Positions 18,553 to 27,243 of a DNA stretch of 64,000 nucleotides are shown piece by piece (the first letter of the stretch is position 1; every line of letters begins with the position of its first letter). The stretch lies in NCBI RefSeq assembly GCF_900101125.1, contig NZ_FNFL01000001.1:496001-560000 (forward strand), read 5' to 3'. The translations under genes and the position numbers were made by a program. The notes beneath the pieces are model-generated. The model was not told the origin of the DNA, did not search any database, and saw only the letters and a program-made list of their open reading frames with translations. The DNA is from Sediminibacillus albus (GTDB lineage Bacteria > Bacillota > Bacilli > Bacillales > Amphibacillaceae).

Positions 18553-20178
18553 TTACAAAAACGCTATATAATGTTCCTCTTGATAATCATAGCTACCTTC
18601 CACTAATTGATTAATAAAATCGATTCCATACTCGTTAATCCAGGGAATGATATTCCAGTTTCTTTCCTGTAGCCCACCTTCAGGATGCAAGACGATTTCA
18701 AGATTGTCAAAGGCATGGATTGTTTTCGCATATTTCTCTTCAACCGCTTTTGTCATCCGGTCTTCCAGATAAGAAAGGTCCTGAAACAAATAGAAAAGAT
18801 TTTTTTCAGCCACTTCACCTAAATCCGCCCGGATATCTTTAGCAGCTTTTCGCAAAGGCAAATGGGCTGCTTCAACAGTATATTTCACTTGATCAATAAG
18901 TTGTTCAATCGGCGGAGAACTTTGAGACGCCAGCCAGTTAACTTTGACGGCGCTGATCCCCTCGCGTACTACCTGCTCCACAGGCAAAGAAAAGTTTTGA
19001 AGCACTTTTTCTGTGGTCCTGCCTGCCAATGTGAAGGACAGTCTTGGAAGAACAGGCGGCATCTTTAAATCAAGCGCCTGAAAGGCTGGCTTTAAAACAG
19101 ACCAATAGCTGATCTCGCCCGGCCCGCCGATAAAGGCAAGGCTAGGAAAGAGAAGCTCCTGCATTAATGGCCTTGTCACTACGTTATTGCTCAACTGCTC
19201 TGGATGACAGGCGGCAATCTGCTCTAATTCCTCAGTCGTAAATTCGCATTCATTTTGCTTGCCTGCCCAAACATCGCCTGCTCTACGAAACAATAAGATT
19301 CGTTCACCGTTTTTATGATAAAACAAATGGGCATTATCTTCTTCTGCCTCTAATTCAATCGGATAGCCTTCTGTCTGGCTTTGTTTTACAGCTTGATGAA
19401 CACCTTGGCTTATGGCCGGCTGATTTTCAACCATTGAAAGAAAATGTTCACTTTCCAGTTTCCGTAATAAAGGACTTCCTGAATCCACCAATACAATTCC
19501 TTGCTTATCAAACAATTGAAAGATTACTCTCGCAAAAAAGTCCACATATGTATCCGAACTCTCCAGAATCCTTTTAAAAGTGTTAAACAATGTTTTTGTA
19601 TGACTGGTTTCTACCTGTTTTTCAAAAATCCTGTCAAGCCACTCTGCAGCATAAACCTGATCGATTTGCAGAGCAGATGCAGATTTTTTTTGATACGATT
19701 TTTGCCTTATCTTATGTTTCTTCATTCGATTTGCTTCCTTAACCATAATATGGTTAATTTCATCAAAGTCATGGTCTTCGCCAGCTATCCAAAATACCGG
19801 AACGACCGGAATGTTCAGTTTTTCTTCTTGTTGGCGGGCAAAATTAACAATTGATATTATTTTATGTATCGTATAAAGCGGGCCTGTCATTAGGCCAGCC
19901 TGCTGGCCGCCGATGACTACTACGCTATTTTCATCCTTCAACCGGTCGATGTTTTGATTGGTTGCAGCCGGAGCACCCCATTGGGAATTTTGCTCATGCA
20001 AGACAGCGGCCAAACCCTCTCTATTGTATTCACGCTCCTTAATATCTAAAGCCCTTAGCTCATATGTTTTTTGTTCAAACGGAAAATAATCAAATTTATT
20101 TTGAATAAGTTCGTCTCCCGAACGATACCCGGAGAACAACTTGCTTTGTTTATTTAGCTTCATTGGGTCGATCCGCAC
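18553..20178 (-). CDS. bshC: Putative cysteine ligase BshC (bacillithiol biosynthesis)
   Basis: BshC catalyses the last step of bacillithiol synthesis, adding cysteine to glucosaminyl-malate. The frame is open to 20244, but the best start is GTG 20176-20178 (VRIDPMKLNKQ), 9 nt after AAGGAG, giving about 541 residues, the usual family length. Family segments visible are VVIGGQQAGLMTGPLYTIHK, FWIAGEDHDFDEINH and AFIGGPGEISYWS. As in B. subtilis (yllA) it lies just upstream of mraZ. It is preceded by ylbQ and a small membrane protein gene. Confidence 0.93.
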   Translation of the reverse strand: MRIDPMKLNKQSKLFSGYRSGDELIQNKFDYFPFEQKTYELRALDIKEREYNREGLAAVLHEQNSQWGAPAATNQNIDRLKDENSVVVIGGQQAGLMTGPLYTIHKIISIVNFARQQEEKLNIPVVPVFWIAGEDHDFDEINHIMVKEANRMKKHKIRQKSYQKKSASALQIDQVYAAEWLDRIFEKQVETSHTKTLFNTFKRILESSDTYVDFFARVIFQLFDKQGIVLVDSGSPLLRKLESEHFLSMVENQPAISQGVHQAVKQSQTEGYPIELEAEEDNAHLFYHKNGERILLFRRAGDVWAGKQNECEFTTEELEQIAACHPEQLSNNVVTRPLMQELLFPSLAFIGGPGEISYWSVLKPAFQALDLKMPPVLPRLSFTLAGRTTEKVLQNFSLPVEQVVREGISAVKVNWLASQSSPPIEQLIDQVKYTVEAAHLPLRKAAKDIRADLGEVAEKNLFYLFQDLSYLEDRMTKAVEEKYAKTIHAFDNLEIVLHPEGGLQERNWNIIPWINEYGIDFINQLVEGSYDYQEEHYIAFL

Positions 20179-20253
20179 TATTACCTGCTCCTTTTTAATA
20201 TATTGGCCTATTCGTATTTTACATAAAAGCCAGCGTAAATTCACCCGTTCTGT

Positions 20254-20637
20254 TTACACTGATAAGATTCTTACAGTAATACCGTAAATAATAAGCACAA
20301 AATACAACAAAGCAAACAATAGAAAGCTGAATCTCCAAAACCCTTTCCATGCAAATCGAAACAGGACCTCGTCTTTTGTTTTCCATTGAACGATCGTTGA
20401 AATACACAAGGAAACTAACAAAAAGATAAAGATAATACCAAAATGGTTTTTTTCCAACAGGCTATTCAAAATAAAACCAACGGAAAGGATATACAGTATG
20501 GTTGTATAGTTCACCGTTGTGTGTAATGCCTTCAGCTTGTTTCTGCTGCTTTTAAGAGCGACTTTATATACAATCCAGGAAACGACCACCGGGAGCGTAA
20601 TCATAAAAGCTAATATATATGCAAGCGAATTAAGCAT
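20254..20637 (-). CDS. DUF3397 family membrane protein
   Basis: A 127-residue protein with four predicted transmembrane helices (about 3-25, 45-62, 67-85 and 101-123). It resembles the small DUF3397 membrane proteins found beside bshC and ylbQ in many Bacillaceae. Its start overlaps the end of ylbQ by 8 bp, so it is cotranscribed with it and with bshC. No catalytic motif is visible and the function is unknown. Confidence 0.7.
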   Translation of the reverse strand: MLNSLAYILAFMITLPVVVSWIVYKVALKSSRNKLKALHTTVNYTTILYILSVGFILNSLLEKNHFGIIFIFLLVSLCISTIVQWKTKDEVLFRFAWKGFWRFSFLLFALLYFVLIIYGITVRILSV

Positions 20638-21523
20638 ACGAATCCCCCTTACTTAATGCTTCTAAAGCTTTGATACTTCGATAGACAAAGGATGTATAGG
20701 GAATTACCGCCTCTGCTGCTTGTTCAACAAGAAAACCGGAAATGCCGTCAATCTCAGTCCTATTTCCCGATTCGACGTCTTTTTTCATGGAAGAGTGGTT
20801 TTTAGCAGTCTGCCGGCAAACGCTGGAAACCCTCTCCCATTGCCTTTCCGCATTCAGATTAAGCACTTGGCATGTTTCCTGGCATAATTTTCTTGCAATC
20901 CGATTAAGTTCACGGTTACCGATAACCTCCCCGTTTTGCACGTGAAACAGAGCAGTGAGAGGGTTTATTACCGCATTGATTACTAGCTTATCAGCGAGCA
21001 TAGCAAACCATTCTTCCTCTGCAGTTACCGGGAATCCGGGAAGAGATATTTTATCTGCCAGCCACACAGCCTCCCTGTGATAGGATTGCATAGACGCCAA
21101 TCTCATAAGTCCTTTTCCAGTATGTTCGACCGTATGTTCGTTTATTCTTACAGCTCCATGCTCCAGCACACCGGCGAATACAGAATGGTGTTGACTTAAT
21201 TCTTTCATTGTATCTATATGACCCATCCCATTTTGAAGAAATACGAACGGTACAGATGGAAGAACAGCAATTTCCTGAAACACATCTTGCACATGGTATT
21301 GTTTAACAGTGACGATCAGTAAATCCTCTTGTTCGATTTCACTAATATGTAAAGCCTTGACCCAATATGTTTTGTCAACAGGTAACAGTTTTATTCCGTT
21401 TTCATTAATTTTCTGCTTTTGTATTCCTCTTTTTACATAGACGGTGACTTGATGGTTCCCCGAACATAAATAGCCGGCGGTTAACAGCCCTATCGCTCCG
21501 CCGCCGATGATGCCTATTTTCAT
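20630..21523 (-). CDS. 2-dehydropantoate 2-reductase (YlbQ)
   Basis: NADPH-dependent ketopantoate reductase family enzyme, which reduces 2-dehydropantoate to pantoate in pantothenate and CoA synthesis. The 297-residue product begins MKIGIIGGGAIGLL, a dinucleotide-binding GxGxxG motif. It also has the family segments VTVKQYHVQDV, FVFLQNGMGHI and KLVINAVINPLTALF (the lysine and asparagine here match the active-site region), and a C-terminal DVESGNRTEIDGISG. B. subtilis has this gene (ylbQ) at the same place; a second, main PanE may exist elsewhere. Confidence 0.9.
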   Translation of the reverse strand: MKIGIIGGGAIGLLTAGYLCSGNHQVTVYVKRGIQKQKINENGIKLLPVDKTYWVKALHISEIEQEDLLIVTVKQYHVQDVFQEIAVLPSVPFVFLQNGMGHIDTMKELSQHHSVFAGVLEHGAVRINEHTVEHTGKGLMRLASMQSYHREAVWLADKISLPGFPVTAEEEWFAMLADKLVINAVINPLTALFHVQNGEVIGNRELNRIARKLCQETCQVLNLNAERQWERVSSVCRQTAKNHSSMKKDVESGNRTEIDGISGFLVEQAAEAVIPYTSFVYRSIKALEALSKGDSYA

Positions 21524-21828
21524 CTTATTGCCTCCAAAAACTTTTTTCCTATTAGGATTGTAGCAAATAACCAGTAAAATATCTGCCTATCTACGCATGG
21601 TTTTTTAAATTATCAACAATTCATTTCATTCTGAAAATTTTTATACTATAATATAAATGGAATCGGAAACATGGAAGAAACTTAAGCCTGCTCTGACAAA
21701 CCAGTATTCACGCTTGTCGGATATTGATAACGGAAAGCATGCTTCCTGGTCGGCGAAGGTTGATTTTCTAATTCTTTTAAATGATTAAATATAGGAATTT
21801 AAAAAAGGCAACAGAAAGGGGAACAATG
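21524..21828. other. Divergent intergenic region ylbQ / ylbP
   Basis: About 305 bp between two divergently read genes. It is AT-rich near both ends and must carry the two promoters, but I could not pick convincing hexamers. The middle (21680-21765) is less AT-rich and includes ACGGAAAGC and a short GAAAGCATGCTTCC palindrome. It may be a decayed dispersed repeat, but this is weak. No coding sequence is visible. Confidence 0.4.
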
Positions 21829-22308
21829 ATGAATAATATTAAAGTGGAAAGGTTATTAGTTAATTATAAAACACTCGAAATGTTTAAACGTTTTAAAGAA
21901 TACGGAAATCAAGAGCTTTCCATGCTGGAAGACTTGGAAAGCAACATTATAGAAAATGACAGTGAATCTCCTTTTTTCGGGATTTACTATGGAAACGCTT
22001 TAGTTGCAAGAATGAGCTTATACAAAGTGAGCGCTAAATATGATCAGTATTTTAATCCTCCTCAAGATTACCTTGAGCTTTGGAAGCTGGAGGTTTTACC
22101 TGATTACCAGGGGAGAGGATACGGCAGCGCCTTAGTAAAATTCGCAAAAGAATTCCAACTCCCTATCAAAACAAATCCTCGTATTAATTCACAAACGTTC
22201 TGGGAGAAGATGGGCTTTCAGAAAGCAAAATATAACATGGAAAGAGACTTAGGGGAAAACCCACTGATATGGACACCGAAAGGCGTGGCCGAACAAAGCG
22301 TTTCTTGA
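21829..22308 (+). CDS. ylbP: GNAT family N-acetyltransferase YlbP
   Basis: A 159-residue acetyltransferase of the GNAT fold. The acetyl-CoA-binding motif A is visible as LELWKLEVLPDYQGRGYGSALVKFA (signature Q-x-x-G-x-G), followed by FWEKMGF. The frame is open to 21781; I choose the second of two adjacent ATGs (21829), about 7 nt after AAAGGGG, which gives MNNIKVERLLVNYKTL as in the B. subtilis protein. It is read alone, opposite to its neighbours. The substrate is unknown. Confidence 0.9.
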   Translation: MNNIKVERLLVNYKTLEMFKRFKEYGNQELSMLEDLESNIIENDSESPFFGIYYGNALVARMSLYKVSAKYDQYFNPPQDYLELWKLEVLPDYQGRGYGSALVKFAKEFQLPIKTNPRINSQTFWEKMGFQKAKYNMERDLGENPLIWTPKGVAEQSVS

Positions 22309-22318
22309 AATATAAAGT

Positions 22319-22390
22319 AATAGAGCCGTCCTATTGGAGACCATTCCATTCATTTCAGAATGATCTCTATAGTACGGCTCCTTTTTAGGA
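22319..22390. terminator. Bidirectional terminator between ylbP and gerR/rsfA
   Basis: A long imperfect hairpin whose outer arms are GAGCCGT (from 22323) and ACGGCTC (to about 22380), with a second paired block TGGAGA.../...ATCTCTA inside and a T-run (CCTTTTTAG) after it. It can end both convergent transcripts. Confidence 0.65.
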
Positions 22391-22403
22391 TTATGCCTGA
22401 TTA

Positions 22404-22889
22404 CTATTCAGCCTGCTTATTGTCTGAATGGTCATCGACCCATTTCCACAGCTGTCCTACCTCCAGCCAGGCATCCTGGTATCGTTTTAGCTGCTTTTTC
22501 AATTGTTCGTTTTCTGCCTTTAGTTTCAGGACCTCTGTATCGTTACATTCACTTTTTCCAGCTTCGTAACTATGCCGCAGTTTTTCAAGCAGGGAAATAG
22601 CTGCTTCGAAACCAGCGTCCTTTTCTCCTCTGTCCACTTCAGGTTTGAAGGATTCATAAGAATCCGCCTGTTTTCTTTCTTTTTTAGCTAATTGAATTGC
22701 CTGCTGATATTGCTTTCTAATGGAAGCATTCCAACGGAAGCCACAGGCTGCTGGTGTTCGAGATAAACGATTAGCTACTTCTTTAAATGCTTCTAACTGG
22801 GTCTTCCCTTCTCTAATATAGCGAAGAACAGTTTCGGCAAGCAGGACATCCTCATCCTGGCTCCAAGCATCCTGTCTCGTATTATTCAT
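22404..22889 (-). CDS. RsfA/GerR-family sporulation transcription factor (YlbO)
   Basis: A 161-residue protein with an N-terminal Myb/SANT-like helix-turn-helix domain ([23 protein letters not shown], then [13 protein letters not shown]) and a C-terminal coiled coil (about 110-145, rich in [17 protein letters not shown]). This is the architecture of RsfA and GerR (YlbO), regulators made in the forespore or mother cell in B. subtilis. Position between ylbP and rpmF matches ylbO/gerR. GerR is a mother-cell (SigE regulon) repressor/activator in B. subtilis; the same role here is an inference. Confidence 0.85.
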   Translation of the reverse strand: MNNTRQDAWSQDEDVLLAETVLRYIREGKTQLEAFKEVANRLSRTPAACGFRWNASIRKQYQQAIQLAKKERKQADSYESFKPEVDRGEKDAGFEAAISLLEKLRHSYEAGKSECNDTEVLKLKAENEQLKKQLKRYQDAWLEVGQLWKWVDDHSDNKQAE

Positions 22890-22959
22890 ATCATCCCTCC
22901 TGGAAACGGTTTGCTATCAATGTATGCGAACGATAGGAATGATAGAATAAATATCCCCT

Positions 22960-23733
22960 CTATTTTTTTGAATGGTGTAGAAATGCTTCTACCGCATTAA
23001 CATGTTCGACAGAATCCCATAGAGAAGCACAATTTTTCACTTCCTGTTTCATCTTATCTTTCAACCGAGTAAGATTTATATTATCCATGTACTGTTTTTT
23101 TAGTAGTCGAAGCAGTCTGCTTGATTTATTTAAGTAGGCATCGAGCAATACCTGTGGCCGCGCCATTTCCTCTTGATCGACAATACGATGCAGCCAGCCT
23201 ATTCTGGACAATTCCGCCGTACCATATATTTCTCCGGTGACAAGCCAATGGTATGCATTGTCAGGTGATATCCTTTGATACAATAGTGCTCCTCCACCCC
23301 AGCCAGGTGTGATTCCGAGTGTCGATTGTATATAGCCGAAACGGGTTCCACTGTGTGATATTCGCTCATCGCATGCAGAAGCAATTTCACAACCACCCCC
23401 GAATCCATCACCATTAAGCACACATATAGTCGGTAATGGAAAGGTGAATAACCTATACAGTAACTGCCTCATTCTATTCAATAACTGAAATGCTTCCTCT
23501 TTCGTTAAATCGCTATGTAGGTCCCGTAAATCTCCACCAGCGCAGAAAACGTTTGACCCTGTACTTGAAATGACCAGGCACTTAATAAACGTTTCTTTCT
23601 CAGCTAACTCAACTGCCGCCTCTAATTCCTCTGTCATTTTAATAGACACTGCATTCCGTCTTTCCGGCCTGTTTAAACGGATGTGTGCATAATTTTCCTT
23701 TTCAACCTGATATTCAATCGTTTCAAAGCTCAT
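22960..23733 (-). CDS. Enoyl-CoA hydratase/isomerase family protein
   Basis: A 257-residue crotonase-fold protein. It shows VIKCLVISSTGSNVFCAGGDLRDL-type strand/helix with the CoA-binding AGGDL motif, and the second oxyanion-hole segment GDGFGGGCEIASACD followed by GYIQSTLGITPGWGGG. The glutamates expected for hydratase activity are only partly apparent, so hydratase, isomerase or another crotonase reaction is possible. B. subtilis has no gene here as I recall, but I believe other Bacillus species keep one between rpmF and ylbO. It follows rpmF on the same strand after a terminator. Confidence 0.8.
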   Translation of the reverse strand: MSFETIEYQVEKENYAHIRLNRPERRNAVSIKMTEELEAAVELAEKETFIKCLVISSTGSNVFCAGGDLRDLHSDLTKEEAFQLLNRMRQLLYRLFTFPLPTICVLNGDGFGGGCEIASACDERISHSGTRFGYIQSTLGITPGWGGGALLYQRISPDNAYHWLVTGEIYGTAELSRIGWLHRIVDQEEMARPQVLLDAYLNKSSRLLRLLKKQYMDNINLTRLKDKMKQEVKNCASLWDSVEHVNAVEAFLHHSKK

Positions 23734-23825
23734 ATCATTTCTCCTCCTACGTCTCTTTCACTATAGCACAGCATCGAAAAAAACGACCTGGATTTATGAA
23801 CATCCCCCTTGCATTAAGACAGCAT

Positions 23826-23877
23826 AAAAAAGATCACCTCTTAAGCAGTGCAGCGACACTGTAAAAGGTGATCTTTT
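23826..23877 (-). terminator. Intrinsic terminator downstream of rpmF
   Basis: On the minus strand AAAAAGATCACC pairs with GGTGATCTTTTTT across a loop of about 28 nt that itself contains a small CAGTGTCG/ CGACACTG-like hairpin. The strong T-tract marks the end of the ylbN-rpmF transcript. Confidence 0.85.
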
Positions 23878-23905
23878 TCCGATATAATAACGCCTGCAAA
23901 ATATA

Positions 23906-24079
23906 TTATTGCTCAACCACTTGTTTCCCGTCATAATGTCCGCAAGATTTGCAAACATGGTGCGGTTTTGTGTATTCACCACAATTTGAGCACTCTATCA
24001 TACCTGGTACATGAAGCTTTTTGTGGGTACGGCGTTGGTTTTTGACTTTTTTAGAAGTTCTTCTCTTTGGTACTGCCAT
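23906..24079 (-). CDS. rpmF: 50S ribosomal protein L32
   Basis: A 57-residue ribosomal protein (ATG 24077-24079, TAA 23906-23908). It begins [19 protein letters not shown], the invariant L32 N-terminus. It carries four cysteines, C30-x2-C33 and C43-x2-C46, so it is the zinc-binding form. It is cotranscribed with ylbN, 129 bp upstream, an arrangement conserved widely in bacteria. Confidence 0.97.
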   Translation of the reverse strand: MAVPKRRTSKKVKNQRRTHKKLHVPGMIECSNCGEYTKPHHVCKSCGHYDGKQVVEQ

Positions 24080-24208
24080 GTCTTACACCTCCTTCAAGTT
24101 ATAGCGAAAATCTTCCCTTATCTTGAGAAAAATCCAAAAGCATTCATAATCTTTTTCCTATTTTTCCAATCAACATAATAAGGCAAAGGCAGAGCTTGAT
24201 GCTTTCCC

Positions 24209-24739
24209 TTAACGATTTTCTTCATGATCATTTTTGTTTAAAAGCGACTGTAACTTTTCAAGACGGGGATCTACTTTATCCGCCTTTTTTTCTTCAGACT
24301 TAAGCTCCCAGCCTTCCCCTTCCGTCAATGCATTTTCCTGGACCTGCTGATCGTCGGAAAATACCCGGAAAGGCACTTCCAATAAAACATTTTCCTTTAT
24401 ATAAGGTTCTAAGTCAAGCATTTCTCCATCCACAGGATGAATTTCTGATTCGTCCTCTTCCTTATAGTAAGGAGAAGTAGAAAAAACTTCAATAGCATCC
24501 ACGTTGAATGGATAAGGCACATCCACAAGAGTTCTAGCACAAGGAAGAATCATTTCTCCGTCGATAGTAAAGTGAAATGTAATTTCATTCCCTTGCATCG
24601 TTGCTTGCCCCTTGACGTGGACAGGTTCGATACGACGAATATCATTGTTCATTTTTTCAACTTCAGAAATATCTACATTGTCTTCAAAATAGTAGGCCTC
24701 AGAACCGGCCTGTTTTAGTTTTTGAAGAGGAATTTTCAT
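24209..24739 (-). CDS. ylbN: DUF177/YceD family protein YlbN
   Basis: A 176-residue acidic cytoplasmic protein of the DUF177 (YceD) family, nearly always encoded just ahead of rpmF. Family features are the central VKGQATMQGNEITFHFTIDG strand region with a cysteine (MILPCARTL) and a C-terminal low-complexity tail ending LDPRLEKLQSLL-like (here DPRLEKLQSLLNK). In plants and E. coli relatives act in 23S rRNA accumulation; the role here is inferred only. The frame opens at GTG 24748, but ATG 24737-24739 fits the GGGGTG ribosome site better. Confidence 0.88.
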   Translation of the reverse strand: MKIPLQKLKQAGSEAYYFEDNVDISEVEKMNNDIRRIEPVHVKGQATMQGNEITFHFTIDGEMILPCARTLVDVPYPFNVDAIEVFSTSPYYKEEDESEIHPVDGEMLDLEPYIKENVLLEVPFRVFSDDQQVQENALTEGEGWELKSEEKKADKVDPRLEKLQSLLNKNDHEENR

Positions 24740-24766
24740 TGTTATCACCCCAAGGCAACAAAAGTT

Positions 24767-24795
24767 ATTTTAAAAGGAATTCAGTTATTTGTCAA
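24767..24795 (-). promoter_or_regulatory. SigA promoter for ylbN-rpmF
   Basis: Minus strand TTGACA (24790-24795), 17-nt spacer, TAAAAT (24767-24772): a near-consensus promoter about 20-30 nt ahead of the ylbN start, as expected for a ribosomal protein operon. Confidence 0.85.
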
Positions 24796-24955
24796 TATTT
24801 TTTCTTTACAGAGTTATTTTATTCCTGCTTTTCATGGAATGCAGTTAAGCATATTTTTGTATACTAACATATTTCCTTTTGCAAATCCAACTGTAATGCA
24901 GTTTTCCGCCAGTTCTGATAAAATGAATTTAATATGAGATTAGGAGTTGGATAGT

Positions 24956-26173
24956 ATGGATGCTTGCGGCCTTATTGTAGAATATAATCCATTTCATCAC
25001 GGGCACCAATACCATTTAGAGCAATCCCGTTTGACCTCAACAGCAGATTGTATGGTAGCAGTCATGAGTGGAAATTTTTTGCAGCGCGGCGAACCGGCGA
25101 TCATCGATAAGTTTCATCGAGCAAAAGCTGCCATCGATGCTGGCGTCGATCTTGTACTGGAGTTGCCTGCTGTTTATGCTGTCCAAAATAGCGATTTATT
25201 TGCTAAAGGAGCTCTGCTTACTTTACAGCAACTAAAAGTTGATTATCTTTGTTTCGGCAGTGAACTAGGCGATATTTCAGCTTTCCAAACAGCTTATGAA
25301 AACTTCTCTGTCAACAAAAAGGCATATGAATCAACTTTAAAAAAACACCTTGCCTCTGGAAATTCCTACCCAGAAGCAAGCAGACAGGCATATGAGTCAA
25401 TCGGACTTACAAAAGGACTTATTGATTTATCCAAGCCTAATAACATTCTTGGCTACAGCTATGTGAAAACAATCTATGAGAATGACTTAACTATTAAACC
25501 GTTAACCATCCCTCGGATAAAAAACGACTATCATGACACGGACATAAAACATCACATTGCTAGTGCAACAAGTATTCGGACGGAACTAAATAGAGAAGGG
25601 AAAATGACAGAGACAGCCCAAACTGCGCTTTCTTCTCACATGCAAAAGATTATGGAGGAGTATAAACAAAAATCCGGTATTTGGCATACATGGGAAAATT
25701 ATTTTTCTATTCTGCAATATCGAGTTTTAACGATGTCGCTACAAGAGTTACGAGAAATTCATGGTGTTGATGAAGGGTTAGAATATCGACTGAAAACAAC
25801 TGCTCCCCAAGCAGGTGATTTCACAAGCTGGATGAAAGCTTTAAAAACCAAGCGATATACTTGGACAAGGCTTCAACGCATTTTTGTGCATTTACTTATT
25901 AATAACAAAAAAGAAACCGTTGCTTCTTTATTAGAGAGTGACTATGTCCCGCACCTTCGGGTTTTAGGAATGAATAAAAAAGGGCAATCATACTTAAACC
26001 AGATAAGAAAACAATTAAATATCCCGCTCATTTCTCAACTAAAAAAGAAAGGGAATCCCTTCTTAGCCATCGACGAGCGAGCATCAGATGCTTACTATAG
26101 TGTAGTAGACAACCATTCCAGAAAGGACTTGAGGCTGCAAGAAAGGGTTTCTCCTTATATAACCGAATCATAA
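24956..26173 (+). CDS. tmcAL: tRNA(Met) cytidine acetate ligase TmcAL (YlbM)
   Basis: TmcAL makes N4-acetylcytidine at the wobble position of elongator tRNA(Met), using acetate and ATP. The product, about 405 residues, begins MDACGLIVEYNPFHHGHQYHL, carrying the nucleotidyltransferase-type HxGH motif. Further family segments are CMVAVMSGNFLQRGEPAI, ELPAVYAVQNSDLFA and PNNILGYSYVK. I start at ATG 24956, 9 nt after AGGAG; the TTG at 24947 is too close to that site. A TGATAAAAT extended -10 lies at about 24916-24924. It is read divergently from ylbN and convergently to ylbL. Confidence 0.94.
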   Translation: MDACGLIVEYNPFHHGHQYHLEQSRLTSTADCMVAVMSGNFLQRGEPAIIDKFHRAKAAIDAGVDLVLELPAVYAVQNSDLFAKGALLTLQQLKVDYLCFGSELGDISAFQTAYENFSVNKKAYESTLKKHLASGNSYPEASRQAYESIGLTKGLIDLSKPNNILGYSYVKTIYENDLTIKPLTIPRIKNDYHDTDIKHHIASATSIRTELNREGKMTETAQTALSSHMQKIMEEYKQKSGIWHTWENYFSILQYRVLTMSLQELREIHGVDEGLEYRLKTTAPQAGDFTSWMKALKTKRYTWTRLQRIFVHLLINNKKETVASLLESDYVPHLRVLGMNKKGQSYLNQIRKQLNIPLISQLKKKGNPFLAIDERASDAYYSVVDNHSRKDLRLQERVSPYITES

Positions 26174-26181
26174 ACTACATA

Positions 26182-26217
26182 AAAAGTCCTGGCAGCTATT
26201 TGCTTCCAGGACTTTTC
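26182..26217. terminator. Bidirectional terminator between tmcAL and ylbL
   Basis: AAAAGTCCTGG (26182-26192) and CCAGGACTTTT (26206-26216) form a perfect stem with T-runs on both strands between two convergent genes. Confidence 0.85.
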
Positions 26218-26220
26218 CAT

Positions 26221-27243
26221 CTATTCACCTGACTCCATCTTTTCTAAATATGACAAGGCATCTTCGAACGTATCGACCGGAACTATTTTCATATCTGTAC
26301 CTATTTCTTCAGCAGTTTTGACTGCAACCTGATAATTGGATTCTTTTGCCCCTTCCTCATTTGGAGCGAAAAATACATCACAGCCTTCTTGATCAGCAGC
26401 TATTACCTTCTTGTCGATTCCTCCGATGCGTCCAACCTTGCCATTGTAGTTTATCTCTCCAGTTCCTGCTATTTGATAGCCTTTAGTTAAATCTTTTTCA
26501 GTCAATTGATCATAAATTTCCAAACTGAACATTAATCCTGCACTAGGACCTCCAATGTTACCACTCGTAAATTCCAGTTTAGGTTCTACCTCCACATTGC
26601 GGTTCGTAACAAGCTGAATGCCAACACCAATCTTCTCCTGGCCAGGAAACGACTCTAATTCTATTTCTTCTGTTAACTTTTCTCCATCCCGTTCGACAGT
26701 AACAGTTATTCGATCGCCGGCCTCTTTTGTGGAAACATACTCGATAAGATCCTCAGAGGTTTTTAATTCTTTGTCATCAATTAGAAGGATTTTATCCCCT
26801 GATTTTAACTTGTCCTCTGCCGGCATGTTTTCAATGACTGAAACAACGTAAATCCCCTCATATTCGATATCGATTTGTTTATTTGCTGCCTGGTATGCTA
26901 CCACCGTCGAAGCTTCCTGGGAGCTTTCCATCATTTGTAATTGCGCTTGAAAATACTGATCCTGGGAAATTCCCTCTGGAAATACTTCATCAATGGGCTG
27001 GATATCCTGATGCGGACGGATGGAAGCCCATAAATATTGGATTGGAGTTGCCTGGCCTCCTCTAATTGTAACCAAGTGCATATCCCCTGCGCTATCAAAG
27101 CCGTCACTCACTTCTACGATTGGATTTAAAGCATCTGCGCCGCCTGGTTTATAAATATAATATGGCAGCCGGTAACTTACTAAAAAAGCGGCAATAACAA
27201 TTAAAATAATTGCAGGGATCAGTGTCCTTTTATTGAACTTCAT
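26221..27243 (-). CDS. ylbL: PDZ/Lon-type membrane serine protease YlbL (DdcP)
   Basis: A 340-residue protein with an N-terminal membrane anchor (about 8-24), a PDZ domain (about 125-195) and a C-terminal Lon-like S16 protease domain. The catalytic serine is in GGPSAG (Ser234) and the lysine of the Ser-Lys dyad is probably Lys279 in GGIDKKVIAA. In B. subtilis the orthologue DdcP degrades the division inhibitor YneA during recovery from the DNA-damage checkpoint; this function is inferred here. The start overlaps the ylbK stop by 4 bp, so the pair is translationally coupled. Confidence 0.92.
   Translation of the reverse strand: MKFNKRTLIPAIILIVIAAFLVSYRLPYYIYKPGGADALNPIVEVSDGFDSAGDMHLVTIRGGQATPIQYLWASIRPHQDIQPIDEVFPEGISQDQYFQAQLQMMESSQEASTVVAYQAANKQIDIEYEGIYVVSVIENMPAEDKLKSGDKILLIDDKELKTSEDLIEYVSTKEAGDRITVTVERDGEKLTEEIELESFPGQEKIGVGIQLVTNRNVEVEPKLEFTSGNIGGPSAGLMFSLEIYDQLTEKDLTKGYQIAGTGEINYNGKVGRIGGIDKKVIAADQEGCDVFFAPNEEGAKESNYQVAVKTAEEIGTDMKIVPVDTFEDALSYLEKMESGE

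Noticed and set aside
21680-21765. A second copy of the 140-bp dispersed repeat
   Set aside because: Only short strings such as CGGAAAGC match; no inverted ends were found.
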